From the NCBI GenBank assembly GCA_025677815.1, contig JAIXMP010000018.1, forward strand, positions 930,001-994,000: DNA of 64,000 nucleotides, in the 5' to 3' direction. The position numbers and the translations under genes were made by a program. The stretch comes from Phascolomyces articulosus (lineage: Eukaryota > Mucoromycota > Mucoromycetes > Mucorales > Lichtheimiaceae). How positions within the stretch are numbered: the stretch's first letter is position 1; every line of letters begins with the position of its first letter. Under the pieces are notes generated by a model. It was not told where the DNA came from. It saw nothing but the letters and a program-made list of their open reading frames with translations, and did not search any database. Of this stretch, positions 26,758 through 39,839 are shown piece by piece.

Positions 26758-29449
26758 AAAAAAATTCCCAACTGTACAGCATAAAAACAGGTTTATTTAA
26801 ATATTTTTGAACTCTATTATACAACAGACAGATATCAGTTTTGTTAATGTAAATTATACTAATAATATAGCATATAATAATAATAAAAGAATTTCAACAA
26901 TCAACATCCTTTCTAAATTATTGTTATATTTCTTAATGATCTTTCTACTACTGAATAATAAAAGTATTTCAACAGATGCTCGTGTAAAGTGGTACTAAAA
27001 ACGTGGCGTAGGAATGAGAGGTCACACACATAAAAATAAATATGTGGCGCAGTGTGCAGATTGCTGTGTTTTTTTATCTCTTGTTGATATGATGTGTGCA
27101 CATGCGCATGATATGAATGAGCTTTATATTATATTCTCACTACTACGTATTTTTTTTTGAAACTGGAAAGATGGGTATCAACCACAAATACTTTTTATCA
27201 AAAGTAGGGATGAAAAGATGCGAGGAAAATGGATGATACAATGATAACGAATGCTTTATTTAGCTATAAAACTATTAAAACATATTCATTTGCATGAATT
27301 TTATCATAAACAGTAGCTTTTCTATCAGCTTGGTGTGAACATTTATCTGTGGATCTCTTTTGACAGATCAGATTATGGGATTTATACTTTTCGTTTTGAA
27401 AAGGGGTCGATCATTTTGGCTTAGTGAGTTTATAGAATCTTGATAAAAAGAATCATCATTGTTTATTTTTATTCATCTTGGGAATATATATATATTATAT
27501 GTCGATGGATAACTGTATTGTACAGTACATCGCAAGGAAACAAGTTAGTACAACAAATCTAATTATATCATTATACCGTAAGCAAAATAGTAGGGCACAG
27601 AAAATATTTTACCCTTTCAGGACGACTATTAATAAAAAAGGAAACATCATTTATTCGCGTTTAACTTTGCGTTCTAAAAATATAACATCCAATTGGAAAA
27701 ATTGGATCTTCATACTTCACATTTAATAATAATATAAATGATATATTATTTTACTAATGATGAAGATGCATTGCAATTGGGCATATTGTTAATTTTCAAA
27801 CGTGAAAAGGTACCATTTCTTTTTAATAAAATAAAAAGAATGGTTGTTGTAAAGGAAAGAAAGGTATAAAGAAGTACGATTTTCATGCATAACGTAGCAA
27901 ATGTGGAGCATTGATTAAATCGGGTCCAAGTAAAATAAATAAATTAAAGAGAGGTAGGGGATATTTACGTATAAAGAAACACTATTTTATTTTATTTTTA
28001 GTTGACTTCACCTTTAGGTATCTTCAAAAGTATTCGTTGGTCTCCATATATTCCACTTTTTTTTTGATAATATCACTATTTCGATAATAGTTATTGTAAT
28101 TACTACTTTTGCTGTTATTGCTATTATAAACTCGGACACTATTTGTTGGTATTGCTTTGATAAAGATAAGAAAAGTCTATTATTAATGAAATAAAAAAAA
28201 AGAGACCAGTAATAGAAAATGTAAGCTATATAGAGAGGAGTGCTATGAACGTTAATGTATAGTATTAATATGGATTAGCATAACATAAAACGATAGGCAT
28301 TTCTAGCAGTAGTTTGCATATATAATTTTTATAGGATTATGACCTTTTTACATATAAGCACTGTGGTGAATATGCATTCATATCTTCTGCCACAAATAAT
28401 GGTTCAGCTATGACCTATTTACTTGCTACGTACTTGTACTGTTGAGTTAAGTATGATTCTGCCGCCAATGACAGCTATCTAGTTTTTTCGTAGTTATTCT
28501 TGGTTTCTCCAACTATACATGGTGAGCGTCTGTTGATATGTGGACATCAACATGCTGTGTAATATACAGTTATCGCTAATACTATAAGTATTAATAATTG
28601 TTATTATGTGGATAAATATTTTTTTTTGGGGGGGGGGGTAAAGATGCTGATGGCCTTCGTCAATGATATTCAATTGTGGTGTGATATATATTATATCCAT
28701 ACTTCTTCTCATGATAATGATACACTAATGATCGGTTGGTATTTAATCCCACATTTCAATACTATAACACAATTTGTGTTTTGAGTAATCATATATATCA
28801 TTACACATCAAATCGTAACCCACTCTCTTCCTCTTATTCGTATTTTTCCCTTTCACCTTATCCTTATATATTTTCATAGTTATCACATTAAACCTTATGT
28901 ATCCTACATAATTGTTTCCAAAACATAGCTTCATATTCTCTTTCCACCATACAAGTTAGCTTTTTTCCCCAAATTGGTTTTTTTCAGTTATTCTTTCTAT
29001 ATTTCCTATTTACAACATATAAAGAACCGCAAGAAGTGACCATATGCTCAAGGCGCCGGTCTGCATCTTCCACAATATACTCATAATAATTATTCATCTA
29101 TATACCATTACATATATAATAATATAACCATCATCATATTTATCAACATTCATTCTCATTGCACGAGTAAGGGCATAAAAGAATAACATTTATTGTACTT
29201 GTACGCTGAAACTACTAATTTTAACATCATAATTGAAATAAACCTACTATATCGATTCTCACAAGATTCTCTATTTGTTTTCTATGATTCACCTATTTCT
29301 ATCTCTATATTTCTATCTCTTAATATACTACATATGGATAAATAAATAAATTTCTATCCAAAGTATGTTGGAAGCATCATTAGACACGATGGTAATAAAC
29401 TAAGCACTGTAGAAAATTAAACCCAAAAAAAACCTAAACTCCTAACCGA

Positions 29450-29469
29450 AAAACACGAATTCGTGTTTT
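29450..29469. repeat. 20-bp perfect palindrome, fold-back element 1
   Basis: AAAACACGAATTCGTGTTTT is a perfect 20-bp palindrome, with CCGA and TCGG continuing the pairing around a one-base bulge. Another copy of the arm (AAATTCGTGTTTTTCACC) follows at 29549-29566, so a roughly 150-bp fold-back may be present. Confidence 0.7.
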
Positions 29470-29925
29470 CGGAACATTTTATATCCGGGTCTAAAAAAAA
29501 CACAACATCGTGTTTATTATAGCTTCTGTTGTGTACTTGGTTATTCTCAAATTCGTGTTTTTCACCTGTTGGGGTTCATGAGTAGTTGTTAGAGAGAATG
29601 ATGATAGCAATGATATATACTGAGTAATAAATAGAAGTAGCAGTGAATGTGCTTATTACGCAAATATATTACTTGTTGATATACCTATAAGGAATATAAA
29701 TCGTTTGGTGATAGTATAATATGTTACTTTTTTCTATGCTAATAACAATAATAATATTGTGTGTGGTCGCTGTAGGTAGTGAAGCAGCCATATGCCACTA
29801 CCAGGTACATATTGGATGGAAGATTCTTATACTCTCGGGCAACTGTCTAAAAGGACGTATTACACGTGTAACCTTTGTTAAGTAGAATTTGTATTCCTTG
29901 AAAATTTAGGTTTTTTATATGTAAG

Positions 29926-29974
29926 AAAACATGAATTTGGGTTTTGAAAAATTTATACCTAAATTCATGTTTTT
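29926..29974. repeat. Inverted repeat, fold-back element 2
   Basis: Arms AAAACATGAATTTGGGT and ACCTAAATTCATGTTTT pair over about 17 bp with one mismatch around a 14-nt loop. The arm resembles that of the palindrome 480 bp upstream. Confidence 0.7.
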
Positions 29975-30601
29975 ACGACCATATTCGTGAATACCTTTTT
30001 CTACAGTGAAGAATTCGCTGCTTTAATATAAACTCCTTCGCATAGACATATTATAGAAAAAGGTAGAGTCAACAAAGCCTATTTCTCATAGTTATACCTT
30101 CCATATTTTATTTTTAATCTTGTACGTATACAGTTTCTACTTTGGCACAATTCATCAGAAACAGCAGCAAAAATACTGTCCTGTTCAATGATGAGCCTAC
30201 GGCTGTTCATAAGCACACAAAAAAAAAAAGAAAAAAGAACGTTCCTTTTATATTGTACCATTAAAAGTGGCTGATCATATGTATGTGTAGAGTTTATATG
30301 GATATAGGAGATAAACAGACAAAAAAACGTATATTTCTACTGTATACGGATTCAATATAAGATAATTGCTGAATTATTTAGTATTATATATTATATGGTA
30401 ATTAGTAGTACATAACAATAAAAAACCAGCAAGGATCGACGAAGAGAGGCAGGGGCTCCTCGATGGGTTGCGTTTTGATATGAAATATGACAGATAACAG
30501 TTCACAAAATCTATTAAAAAAATAGGATCGAATTATATTCGAAGTAAAAGGTATGCAAAACAACAACATGTATTATGATATATGACGGTGGTTATCAATA
30601 A

Positions 30602-30916
30602 TATAAAGAAAGCCAAAAAAAAACGAAAGTATCTTATCAAGGTTGCACGAACGCAACAAAAGTATTAAGAAATTTACTAAACCATTGGCGCGAAAAACAT
30701 GATCCTGAATTTCCCAAACTATTCCCTTTGAATAAAGATTTTACTCTCAAAACTTTGACAGGTCAAGTACTTGATAATTGTAAAAATGGTAAATAAATAT
30801 TTCTTGACGGCTTTTGCTTGATCATTGGGATATGTTTGTACAAATCAATATTTTTGAAAATATATGGAATTTATTAAGAGGGCGACAGGATCATTCCAGA
30901 GAGGATCCAATAAACA

Positions 30917-30977
<61 letters not shown>

Positions 30978-31353
30978 GTAGTAGTAGTAATAGTAGAATC
31001 GTTTTTATGAATCCAAAAAATATATTATATAATATCCTCTATAAACAAATGTAAATCTAATAGTTATTTCTATATTATAAAAGTAGACTTGTATTACTTT
31101 CTTTACAAAGGTCGTAATCATCCTTGAACTAATAAATATCATATTATCAAAAATCTTTTCATCCATACCCAAAAACAGTAGGATGAACCCTTTCACTCTA
31201 ACGAAGATGCCAAATTAATTATATTCATCACACCTGAAGGCAATCAAATACACTTTGTTGGTATTATGAAACTTTTTTGTATCTTACTACAAAGCGAGGG
31301 TATTATATATTGCTATTTTAGATTCAAACACATGCTTAATAACTATACAATGA
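30602..31353 (+). pseudogene. Cryptic spliced ORF, 5' end missing
   Basis: Not recognised. Four segments join in frame: 30602-30788, 30889-30917, 31182-31260, 31322-31353. The first encodes a polar, codon-biased stretch including GCTNATKVLRNLLNHWREKH and LKTLTGQVLDNC. The third gives DAKLIIFITPEGNQIHFV, and the last ends at TGA. Donors GTAAAT, GTAATA and GTATTA and the acceptors CAG, TAG and TAG keep phases 1, 0 and 1 continuous. The frame is open upstream only to a stop at 30599 with no ATG, so the 5' exons are unseen or lost. Intron 2 contains a long TAA microsatellite. It could be a diverged gene or a truncated remnant. It was found by reading across introns, since no single exon is long. 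Confidence 0.45.
30919..30990. repeat. TAA/TAG trinucleotide microsatellite
   Basis: About 20 TAA units followed by TAG units, inside the proposed second intron of the cryptic ORF. Confidence 0.95.
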
Positions 31354-34116
31354 ATATGTAGACAAGTCGTGTATGGAATTGATCAATAATAACCATAGTG
31401 ATTTTTTTTTCATCACCGACCAATAAACAAGAATAAGACATATAAAAAGGGAAGATATCTCCATCTATAGTAGTTGTATACAATTTACAACATGCCAAGA
31501 GGGTGTTTCCATCTACCCGTTCCCCTTTCTTATAGGTTATACTCGTTAATTAATCAATAATGATATGGAAGAATATGTTTCATATCCCAAGCTGACGATA
31601 ATCCAATGTCCGTTTGGTTGATGAGTTCAATGAGGTTACACAAGACCAAATCTGATTCTTTTGATACGACTTTTTTTTTTTATAAGACATTTCGTCATTG
31701 ATATATTTATTTATAATTCCTATTTTTAATAAGTTTGTCATCTATAGTATATATTTTAGTCATAAGAAAGATATATGTAACTACTACTAAATCATCATGC
31801 TAACATGATCTTACTACTGTTGATTTATCATCAATAACCAATGACATCGATCAACTCTCTATCATATGTAAATGATTTCTTGTCGCCTGGCAGAAATTAA
31901 AAAAAACATGGTGATGTTTTATAAACTAGTCATAAATGGTTGGCAATATCACCAATCACTTTCCCAGGACCTTTTTTTTATTTTGATTATTTAAGCTAGT
32001 TAACTTATCCTGAAATAGAAAATATAGACAACTCTTTTTGCATGAGTGAAAAAAAGTGCTTCTCTGTCATCCTCGGATTTCTGTGTTATATGTACACTTA
32101 CACACACTGTTCTGGATTACATATATATTGTATAAATACGGCGAAACATTTTCAGATATAGTAATAGTTTATGAATACGGACATCACGATGTTGTTGTAT
32201 TCAATCCTCGTGAATAGTAGAAATCATGATTCTTTCTATCTATTCGATTTAGGCTACTAATGCAAAGGGTGATGATGTGGGGGATCAATTGTAGAATCAA
32301 TTGCCGAATATATCTATTGGATGACAAAAGGCATATTTTTAAACAGTTGAAACGCGGCATAATGCAATCCCGAAAAGTAGGTTATTGCCAAATTAGTGAT
32401 CCGACAATACATAGTGTTGGGTCATTTTCTTGTTGACTCATCTTTATATATATATTAGACAAGATGATGATGAGGGAGAATGATGTGCTTCAAAAAAGCA
32501 TGACTTTAAATATAGTCGTCGTGCTTTCCATTCTATTATTCATACCAGGTAATACAATGGAACACTGTCCGATCCTTATTATGTTATGTATGATGTTTGT
32601 TGCCTAAAATACCGGAAGAAGTCGGTGAAAATTAATGATCCACTTTTCAAACTTTGTTATAAACAAATTGAGTGAGTTAATATAGGATGAATATAAGAAA
32701 AGTGGTATACATATCGATTTTTATACAAACATAAAGTGTGTATGTGTGTGTCTGTCTCATGTACACTACCAAAGCATGATAAATCTTTCAACAATCATCA
32801 ATGTGGGAAAGTTTTACTTATTCCCGGAATTACTATTTCACGCATTCACGGAATCTCACCTATTTTGACAACGAACGACGGTGTGTAAATCATGGGTCAT
32901 TATAATAGAAAAAAAATGATAATAGAATGATAGATAGACAAATATGCTGCAACATAGACAGAAAAGGATATTCCTTTGGAGTTTAATATATATTCAATGT
33001 AATACTAAAAAAAACTTTGATTTGATGGGGGGAAGGAAATCAATCGTCATCGTACCATTTATTATCATATTAGTTGTAGTACGTAGATGAAAAAAAATAT
33101 GTGTGCGAACTTGATCCAAGATCAAATCCTTGTATTTTTTAAGTCTAGTATCAATCATCATAGAGTTAGAAGAGCCATGGTGTTTTGTTACAAATTAATA
33201 TGAAGTGGCTATTAATTTTTATGAGTCTAATTAAGGTCCGGGGTGTATATAAAGGTAATTAAAAGAAGGAGAAGGAGCATAATCATCTATACAGCAGATC
33301 AACTTTTAATAAACCAGTGTCCTATATATATGTCGCGTATCAAAACAGGATATCGTTAGGTTATTGGCAGGTGTTTATACTAATAAGAGGATGATAAAAA
33401 GACTCCTTGATAATTTCATTTATTTACTTTGGCAACGACTAACTTAGTTTTGATATGTTCTTGATCAAAGCAGGAGAGAATAACTTCTTGTAATTATAAC
33501 CAAATTGAGTATCTATTCAATAAAAATAACTTGAGAGATGGATAGATTCAGTAGAAAGATTTTTTTTTTTTGCATATATCTATCTCAATACATAAACACT
33601 CAGCTTTGTGATACACAAAAAAAAAAGTCGGTAAGAAGGCAAAAATGATGCCGATTTGTTGTTTAAAGAACAGAAAAAAGAATTAGAAAAGCTTATTACA
33701 ATTTTGGCAAAAATTCCTTAAAGGTGAAATTCTTCTTTTAAATGCTTTTACTTAATAGATTTTTGGATGATTTGATGAATTTTGTTTTTGGTAAAACATC
33801 TCCAAAATAACAACAAAGTTTCCATTGGATGAAGATGGTGGGAATAAGTAAAGAAGTTGTACATTTTTTAATTCCGCCTCCTATTTGTTACACACACATA
33901 CTTATGATTCTAGATCAAGAAACTCCCTTTTTACCAATGGTGTGATCAAGTGGAATCATTTTACATTTAAAGATAGGTGGCAAGTGATGTCTATATATAT
34001 ATATATTATCGCATGTTTATACTAATAGAAATGCTATGAAGGTTGAATAGGATGATGATTGAAATCCATCGATCGATGAAATAAAGACATAAAAAAAAAG
34101 TTGAACCATAATTTTG

Positions 34117-34173
34117 AAACCGCGGATTTCTACCCAACTACGTAAATTATAAATTTTCGAAAATCCGCGTTTT
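34117..34173. repeat. Inverted repeat, fold-back element 3
   Basis: Arms AAACCGCGGATTT and AAATCCGCGTTT pair with one unpaired C around a loop of about 31 nt. The arm consensus resembles the two elements at 29.4-30.0 kb. Confidence 0.6.
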
Positions 34174-34592
34174 TGGTATACAAAAAAAGATTTTTTTCTT
34201 TTATAGACATCCTGTTCATTTCTTTTACCACTTGAATGAGATAAAAAAAAAACAGGGTTATGCAGTTATTTTTGTTGAATGGAGAAAAAGAGACCCTTTT
34301 TGAGTCAGGGGGTTTTGAAAAAAAAAGAATGACTTGACTGACTTACCATAACCATGGTCAAGCCAAAAACGACGATTGATAGCGAAAATACCTTTTTATT
34401 TTTCTTGTGACATGTGACAACCCAAAAGGGTTTCTCAAAATGGAAAGAGTATCCCAGACAAGTGATAATTCAACAAAAAACAACATCATCTTGCATGTGT
34501 TTGTTATACAGAATGATGTGATCAAGACACTTTTTATTATCATCCATCCATTCTATTATTATACATTATAATGAACAAGAAGTCATGATAGA

Positions 34593-34618
34593 AAGATAGA
34601 TAGATAGATAGATAGATA
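34593..34618. repeat. TAGA tetranucleotide microsatellite
   Basis: About six tandem TAGA units. Confidence 0.9.
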
Positions 34619-34624
34619 CCTCCT

Positions 34625-34627
<3 letters not shown>

Positions 34628-34661
<34 letters not shown>
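34628..34661. repeat. TAA trinucleotide microsatellite
   Basis: About 11 tandem TAA/ATA units, just after the TAGA run. Confidence 0.9.
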
Positions 34662-34664
<3 letters not shown>

Positions 34665-35233
34665 AAATCATAATAATGAAATTGGCTATAGATAATCCTT
34701 CCATTTAGAAGAGGACCTTTCTAATCGTTTTCTTGCATATTTTTGCAATTCATCATGTGCCGTTTTCCCTACAAATCGAAAAACGGTAAACTGCGTGTGA
34801 TCTCTTGCTTTCTCTCTTTACATAATTCTTTTGTTTGGAACTATAGTTGTCACCCTATTATAATACCATTGTCCCACGCTCGCGGGAAACAGTTCATATT
34901 AAACTTTAGTATGAACATTATTGTTATTAAAGCAATAGCATAATTTAGAAGGAACTTTTATTAGAAGGAGAGCAAATAAAGTAAAGAAAGAGGCTTGGCA
35001 AGAAAAGTATATGCATAATAATAATCGCCGCCTGAGTTGATAGGAAAATAAAAAAGTAAGGATGATAACGAATTCTTACTTCATTATGAGAAGGGATGAA
35101 CTAATCTGCCGTTTGTTGGATTCATGTTATAATCAATCGTAACACTGAGAACAATAAAAAGTATGATGATAAACGACCTCTCCGACAAACGAAACGATGG
35201 ATAATTATACAGGACGAAGAAGTAATGGATCAT

Positions 35234-35259
35234 GATAATAATAATAATAATAATAATAG
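35234..35259. repeat. TAA trinucleotide microsatellite
   Basis: About eight TAA/ATA units in otherwise unremarkable spacer. Confidence 0.9.
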
Positions 35260-35844
35260 GATATGGAGAAATTTCTCCCTCCGACTAACGATGATTGCCA
35301 AGTGAACAAATCAGGATGAGAATGACAAAAAAGGGAATCAAAGTATAATTTTAAGGGCACAAGAGCAAGAAAGAATATAGGTTGTACAGTTTAAAGAAGA
35401 AAAAGAAGCATATACCTTCATCCATGTAATAATAGTAATATCCCCTTTGTCACAGTAACAAGCTAGCAATAGCAGGGTGTAAAAAGGAAGAGAAAGAATT
35501 ATAATAATAAAATATCTTGAAGATAACACAAAAGTGGTGGTTGTACGATTTGACCTAATAGACAGGGAATTGCCATTTCAAGAAGAAATTTCCTGAAAGA
35601 GACTCTCCACGTCAAACCGGAACAAGAAAACGCACGAACCCTTCCCAATGAGTCGAATAGTAATAAATGATTTGTGTGTGAGTTTGTAATGCTTGTGCCT
35701 TGTGAGTTATTGGAGTGTGGATGAGTCGTCTATCATCATTATGATAAAAATCCAACTCTGAGGATCAAAATTTACTTTTTTGTATAATGCATTAGAAATA
35801 ATTTTATGGTTTGATAATAATAATCATTCTCCATCAACAAACTT

Positions 35845-36024
35845 CTTTTTTTTTTTTTTTCATATCCATCCATAATCAGTTGTAACCTTAAAACTCACAC
35901 ATATAAAATCAAATTATACCTGATTTTTTGATTTCTTCTTTCACTCTTTTTTTCTCCACTTCTTTCACTTTTTTCTTCTTTTTTTTTTTAACTTCTTTTT
36001 TCTTTTTTTTTTTTTTTGATACTT
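35845..36024 (+). promoter_or_regulatory. Pyrimidine-rich promoter/leader tract of OPT gene
   Basis: The 180 bp before the OPT ATG is dominated by C and T on the coding strand, with several long T runs. Such tracts are typical of highly expressed fungal promoters. This is inferred from composition only. Confidence 0.45.
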
Positions 36025-36038
36025 TTTAATTAATAACC

Positions 36039-38466
36039 ATGGTCGATTCAACCAAGGAGGCCGTTGTGCCAGAAGAAGAAAAAATCGAATATGAAATCGA
36101 TTCAAAAGAAAAACAACAATATGATTTAGATCAACAAGTGGAAATGAAAGATGATAGACCTTTACGTCAAGAATTTGTTGAAGAATGGCAATTTACATGG
36201 CGTGCTTCTGTTGTCGGTTCAATTCTTGGTTGTCTTGTAGGCAAGTATTAATAGTATTGTTATTATTCTTTTAAAAAATAAAATCGGATTATTTTTCTCT
36301 ATGCTAATTTCTTTTTCCGACCTCCTTCGATAACAAATCAAAAACTACTAAAAAAACGGCATATATACTTCTTTATCAACTATACACACACACGCACCAA
36401 TATCTTATACAACAACAGCTGCATCCAATACATACCTCGGTTTGAAAATCGGTTGGACTTTTGGTGCATCATTATTTGGTGCCATTTTCTCTTTTGCTAT
36501 TATTAAACCATTGTCTCGTGTTTTACCCATTTGGGCTGGTGGTGGTTATTTTGGTGCCAAAGAAAACGTCACTGCTCAATCTGCTGCTACTACTGCTGGT
36601 GGTCTTTCTGCTGGTTTTGTTGCTGGTGTCCCTGCTTTATATAAGCTTGGTTTGATGAGCACTCCCAAGGCTGATGCTGCCGCTCTTACTCTTTTCACTA
36701 TCTCTGCTGCCTTTTATGGTCTCTTCTTTGCTGTTCCTCTTCGAAGACATTTCGTCATTAATCAAGATTTGCCTTTCCCTACTCCACGTGCCACCGCCAC
36801 TACTATCATTTCTTTGCATAATAGTGTGGAAGGTGAACGTGAAGCAATGAAGAAGGCCATGTGGATGGGTATCTTCTTTATGATTACTTTTATTTGGACT
36901 TTGATTGCTTATTGGGTTCCCTTCTTTGAAACACGTAAGTTCATATAAATATATTTATATAAAACGGATGGAGAGGGAGAGAGGGAGAGAGAGAGATACA
37001 TGTCTCTATTTATATGTATGCCATATGCACCACGTTTCTTTTTAATAACATGTGATTTTCATTTATGCATAGTTCATATCCTTTGGTGGATTGGTTATAG
37101 CACTGGTTATGAAAACATGATGAGTGCTGATGGCGAATGGGGATGGTTCTTTTCATTTGACTGGCCATTCTTTGGTGCTGGTCTTATGACTCCCGGTTCC
37201 ACTGTTCTCAGTTTCTTTATCTCTTCTATCTTTGTTTGGGGTATTATTGGTCCAACTCTTACTACCAAGGGTGCCTGGATTGGTGCTGGTGGTTTCAGCC
37301 CAGAAGGTGTTACTGCTCAAAGTTTCTTCCTTTGGCCCGGTATTGCTCTTATGGTCTTGTCTTCATTGGCTGAATTGTTTGTTCGTTATGAAATGTTATG
37401 GCGTGCCTGTAAGGGTGGTGTCTTGGAAATTATCCAAGGTGTCAAAGATATTGGTTCCTTTGTCAACCACAAGATCTTGCGTCGTGGTACTGAAGACCCT
37501 GCCAAGGCCAAGTACCGCCCTGAAGATGCTGATGATATCTATAAGCCTGAAGAATTAGTCCCTGTGACCTGGTGGGCTACTGGTACACTCATTTCCATTA
37601 TTTTCACTTGTGCCATCATGGGTGAATTCTTCCATATGCCTGTTTACCAATCCATTGTGGCTGTCATTATTGCTTTCATCTTGGCCTTTGTGGGTATTCA
37701 ATCCGCTGGTGAAACCGATATTAACCCTACCGGTTCCATTGGTAAGATGGCCCAATTGATCTTTGCTGGTATGCCTGCTGATAACACCCAACAATTGCAA
37801 AAGAACAATTTGATGGCTGGTACAATTGCTGCTTCGGCTGCTTCCCAATCTGTGGATATGGTCGGTGATTTGAAGACAGGTCAATTGGTCGGCGCTTCAC
37901 CACGATCCCAATTTTTAGCTCAAGCCGTGGCCTCCATCCCTGCCATTGGTATTGCTGTTGGTCTCTTTATCTTGTTTGCTGAAGCTTATCCTTGTATTAT
38001 CAATGAAGATTTGGATACCAAGAACTGCGAATTCCAATTGGTTGCTGTCATGGCTTGGTTACAAGTCACCAAGTTGTTGACCGGTGCTGCTGATCCTTTG
38101 ACCAGAGAATGTATTATTGTTACAGGCGTTTGTGCTGGTGTGGGTGTTGTTATCCCCGTCATCAAGTTTTTGGTGATCCCTCAAAAGTATCATCGTTATG
38201 TCCCCTCTATGTCTGCTATTGGTATTGCTATGATTAATCCTGCTCCTGAAATTCCTTTCTCCATGTTCATCGGCTGGTCCGCTGGTAAGATCTGGAAACG
38301 TTTCCGACCAAAGTCTTATGAAGACTTCATGTACAGTATTGCTGGTGGTATGATTGCTGGTCAAGGCATCAGCGCTTTATTGAAGGCTGTCTTCCAACTT
38401 GCTGGTGTGGAAGGTGATATCTTTTATGCCTCTTGTATTGAAGGTTTGAAAGAAAACTGCCCATAA
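36039..38466 (+). CDS. OPT-family oligopeptide/metal-chelate transporter
   Basis: Proton-coupled membrane permease of the OPT superfamily, which moves small peptides or metal chelates. Within the family it looks closer to the YSL/YGL114W-like branch than to the classical OPT1 peptide transporters. Three exons: 36039-36240, 36419-36934, 37073-38466, giving 703 aa. A charged cytosolic N-terminus (about 55 aa) leads into WRASVVGSILGCLVG and the signature NTYLGLKIGWTFGASL. About 14 hydrophobic segments follow, including LPFPTPRATATT, the GAWIGAGGFSPEG loop, GIQSAGETDINPTGSIGK and the C-terminal PSMSAIGIAMINPAPEIPFS. The first intron must start GC (G|GCAAGT) because no GT donor keeps the conserved reading. 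Strong family call; substrate unknown. Confidence 0.93.
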
Positions 38467-39423
38467 TCTTCTTTTTTTTTTATATTTTTATTTTTGATAT
38501 TGTACTTTAATATTCCCCCTCTTTCCATTTATTATTATTATTATTTTTTCTTTTTGCTTATTCTCTCTTCAAACTTCTTTAAAACTCTCTTCTTCTTTTG
38601 CTGTATCATATAATATAATCATATAATTTTCTCTATTATCCAATTTATTATTACTCTTTTTTTTATTATCTAAATAAAAAGCCCTTATTTTTTTTAATTA
38701 TGTTATTAATAATATCAGAATATGTTTCCGCCACATTGATTCAACTTTTTGGATAACATTTCTTTAAATTATATAATTGTATTAATAAGCCATCCTGTAT
38801 CTATGGGTGGTCAGCAAGACAGATGACTCTATCTAAGATGGACAGGTCAATCCTATCTTGTGCTGGGGGGATTGTATACATTGGTAATTCCAGAGCAGTT
38901 TTCTAATCCAGCATAAATATCGATTCAAAATGTTCATCCAAACTTTCAATAACCACTTTCCTTAAAAACCAGAGAACGATCTTGACATTGAACACCAAGT
39001 ATTTTAACCAATCACTTTGGAGCAAAACCAAGGTGGTCAGTTGAAAGAGAGGATACCTTGCCCCTATCAAATAATCCTTTCTATATATATATCCCACTAA
39101 TCCATAAGATAAAATTATACATGCGATTCTTGTAACATTTTTTATTGCTATTATTCAATGTTTTTTGGTTTTTTAATATATGAATGAGAGAAAGAGGAAG
39201 TGTGTGTGTGTATGTGTGTATACATAATAACGATAGGGGGAGATTACTTTTAATAATGATAATCGTGCGTTGTTGCTCTGTATGTGATAAAAAAAAGTAT
39301 TTTTCATTCGTTAAGATGAGAGAAAGTAGTGTGCGCGTGAAAGAGATATAGGGGAATATATAATGAACCGTCTTGTTCTGTGAAGAAGAAGAAAAAAAAA
39401 CCTTCGCAATAGATTTTTCATCA
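38467..39423. other. Intergenic region between OPT and LSM4 3' ends
   Basis: T-rich 3' region, then a less AT-biased patch at about 38790-39080 with no recognisable product, then AT-rich sequence. No gene is supported. Confidence 0.45.
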
Positions 39424-39816
39424 TCATGCTCGACTACCCATATTACCGCCACCGCGTTGACCACCACTGCCACCTCTGTGATTTTGACCACCTCGACCAC
39501 GGTTTTGACCTCTTCCACGATTATTATATCCATTCTCTCTTCCTCGTCGAGCTTGTCTTGCTTTTGCTTCATCCTCCTTGACCATATCTACAATTTCTTC
39601 GGGTACGTTCAAATATTTGATTGTATTGCCTCGAATATAACATTCTGGTAAACGCCAAAATCGATCGCCATCAGGAGAGGTTTGAATCACTTCACGTAAT
39701 GTCAAGTTCATCCAGTTGTCACAATTCACTAAATGACCGTTGAACGTTTCACCATTCTTTAATTCAACCAACAATGGATGGCCTGCAGCAGTATGAAGTA
39801 ATGAAAGCGGAAGCAT
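39424..39816 (-). CDS. LSM4: U6 snRNA-associated Sm-like protein LSm4
   Basis: Subunit of the LSm2-8 ring (U6 snRNP, nucleus) and the LSm1-7 ring (mRNA decay, cytoplasm). Single coding exon, 130 aa. It starts at [20 protein letters not shown] as in other LSm4 proteins. The Sm1 motif ([20 protein letters not shown]) and Sm2 motif ([13 protein letters not shown]) are complete, and the C-terminus is the RG/RGG-rich tail usual for LSm4. The longer reading from an ATG at 39837 is rejected: TAG at 39822-39820 is a good acceptor pairing with GTAAGC at 40004, placing those codons in a 184-nt 5' UTR intron (39821-40004). Divergent with RPB11. Confidence 0.96.
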   Translation of the reverse strand: MLPLSLLHTAAGHPLLVELKNGETFNGHLVNCDNWMNLTLREVIQTSPDGDRFWRLPECYIRGNTIKYLNVPEEIVDMVKEDEAKARQARRGRENGYNNRGRGQNRGRGGQNHRGGSGGQRGGGNMGSRA

Positions 39817-39839
39817 TATTCTATTATATATACCCATGG

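Larger units (their letters stand above)
26758..30601. other. Gene-poor AT-rich region
   Basis: About 3.8 kb with only short, low-complexity ORFs. Visible structure is limited to fold-back sequences at 29.4-30.0 kb and a run of 11 G after T-run near 28618-28638. Confidence 0.5.
31354..36038. other. Gene-poor AT-rich region upstream of the OPT gene
   Basis: About 4.7 kb with no recognisable gene. It holds microsatellites (34.6 and 35.2 kb), a fold-back at 34.1 kb and a 45-codon ATG-less open stretch at 32741-32887. The last 180 bp is a promoter-like pyrimidine tract. Confidence 0.5.

Noticed and set aside
30919..30990. Regular triplet repeat considered as a CRISPR-like or tandem array
   Set aside because: Simple TAA/TAG microsatellite with no spacers.
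38790..39097. Less AT-rich patch and 64-codon minus-strand ORF downstream of the OPT gene
   Set aside because: No recognisable product, no ncRNA fold evident and no splice model; left as unexplained spacer.
39817..39837. Seven extra N-terminal codons on LSM4
   Set aside because: They fall inside a 5' UTR intron with good donor and acceptor, and other LSm4 proteins start at MLPLSLL.
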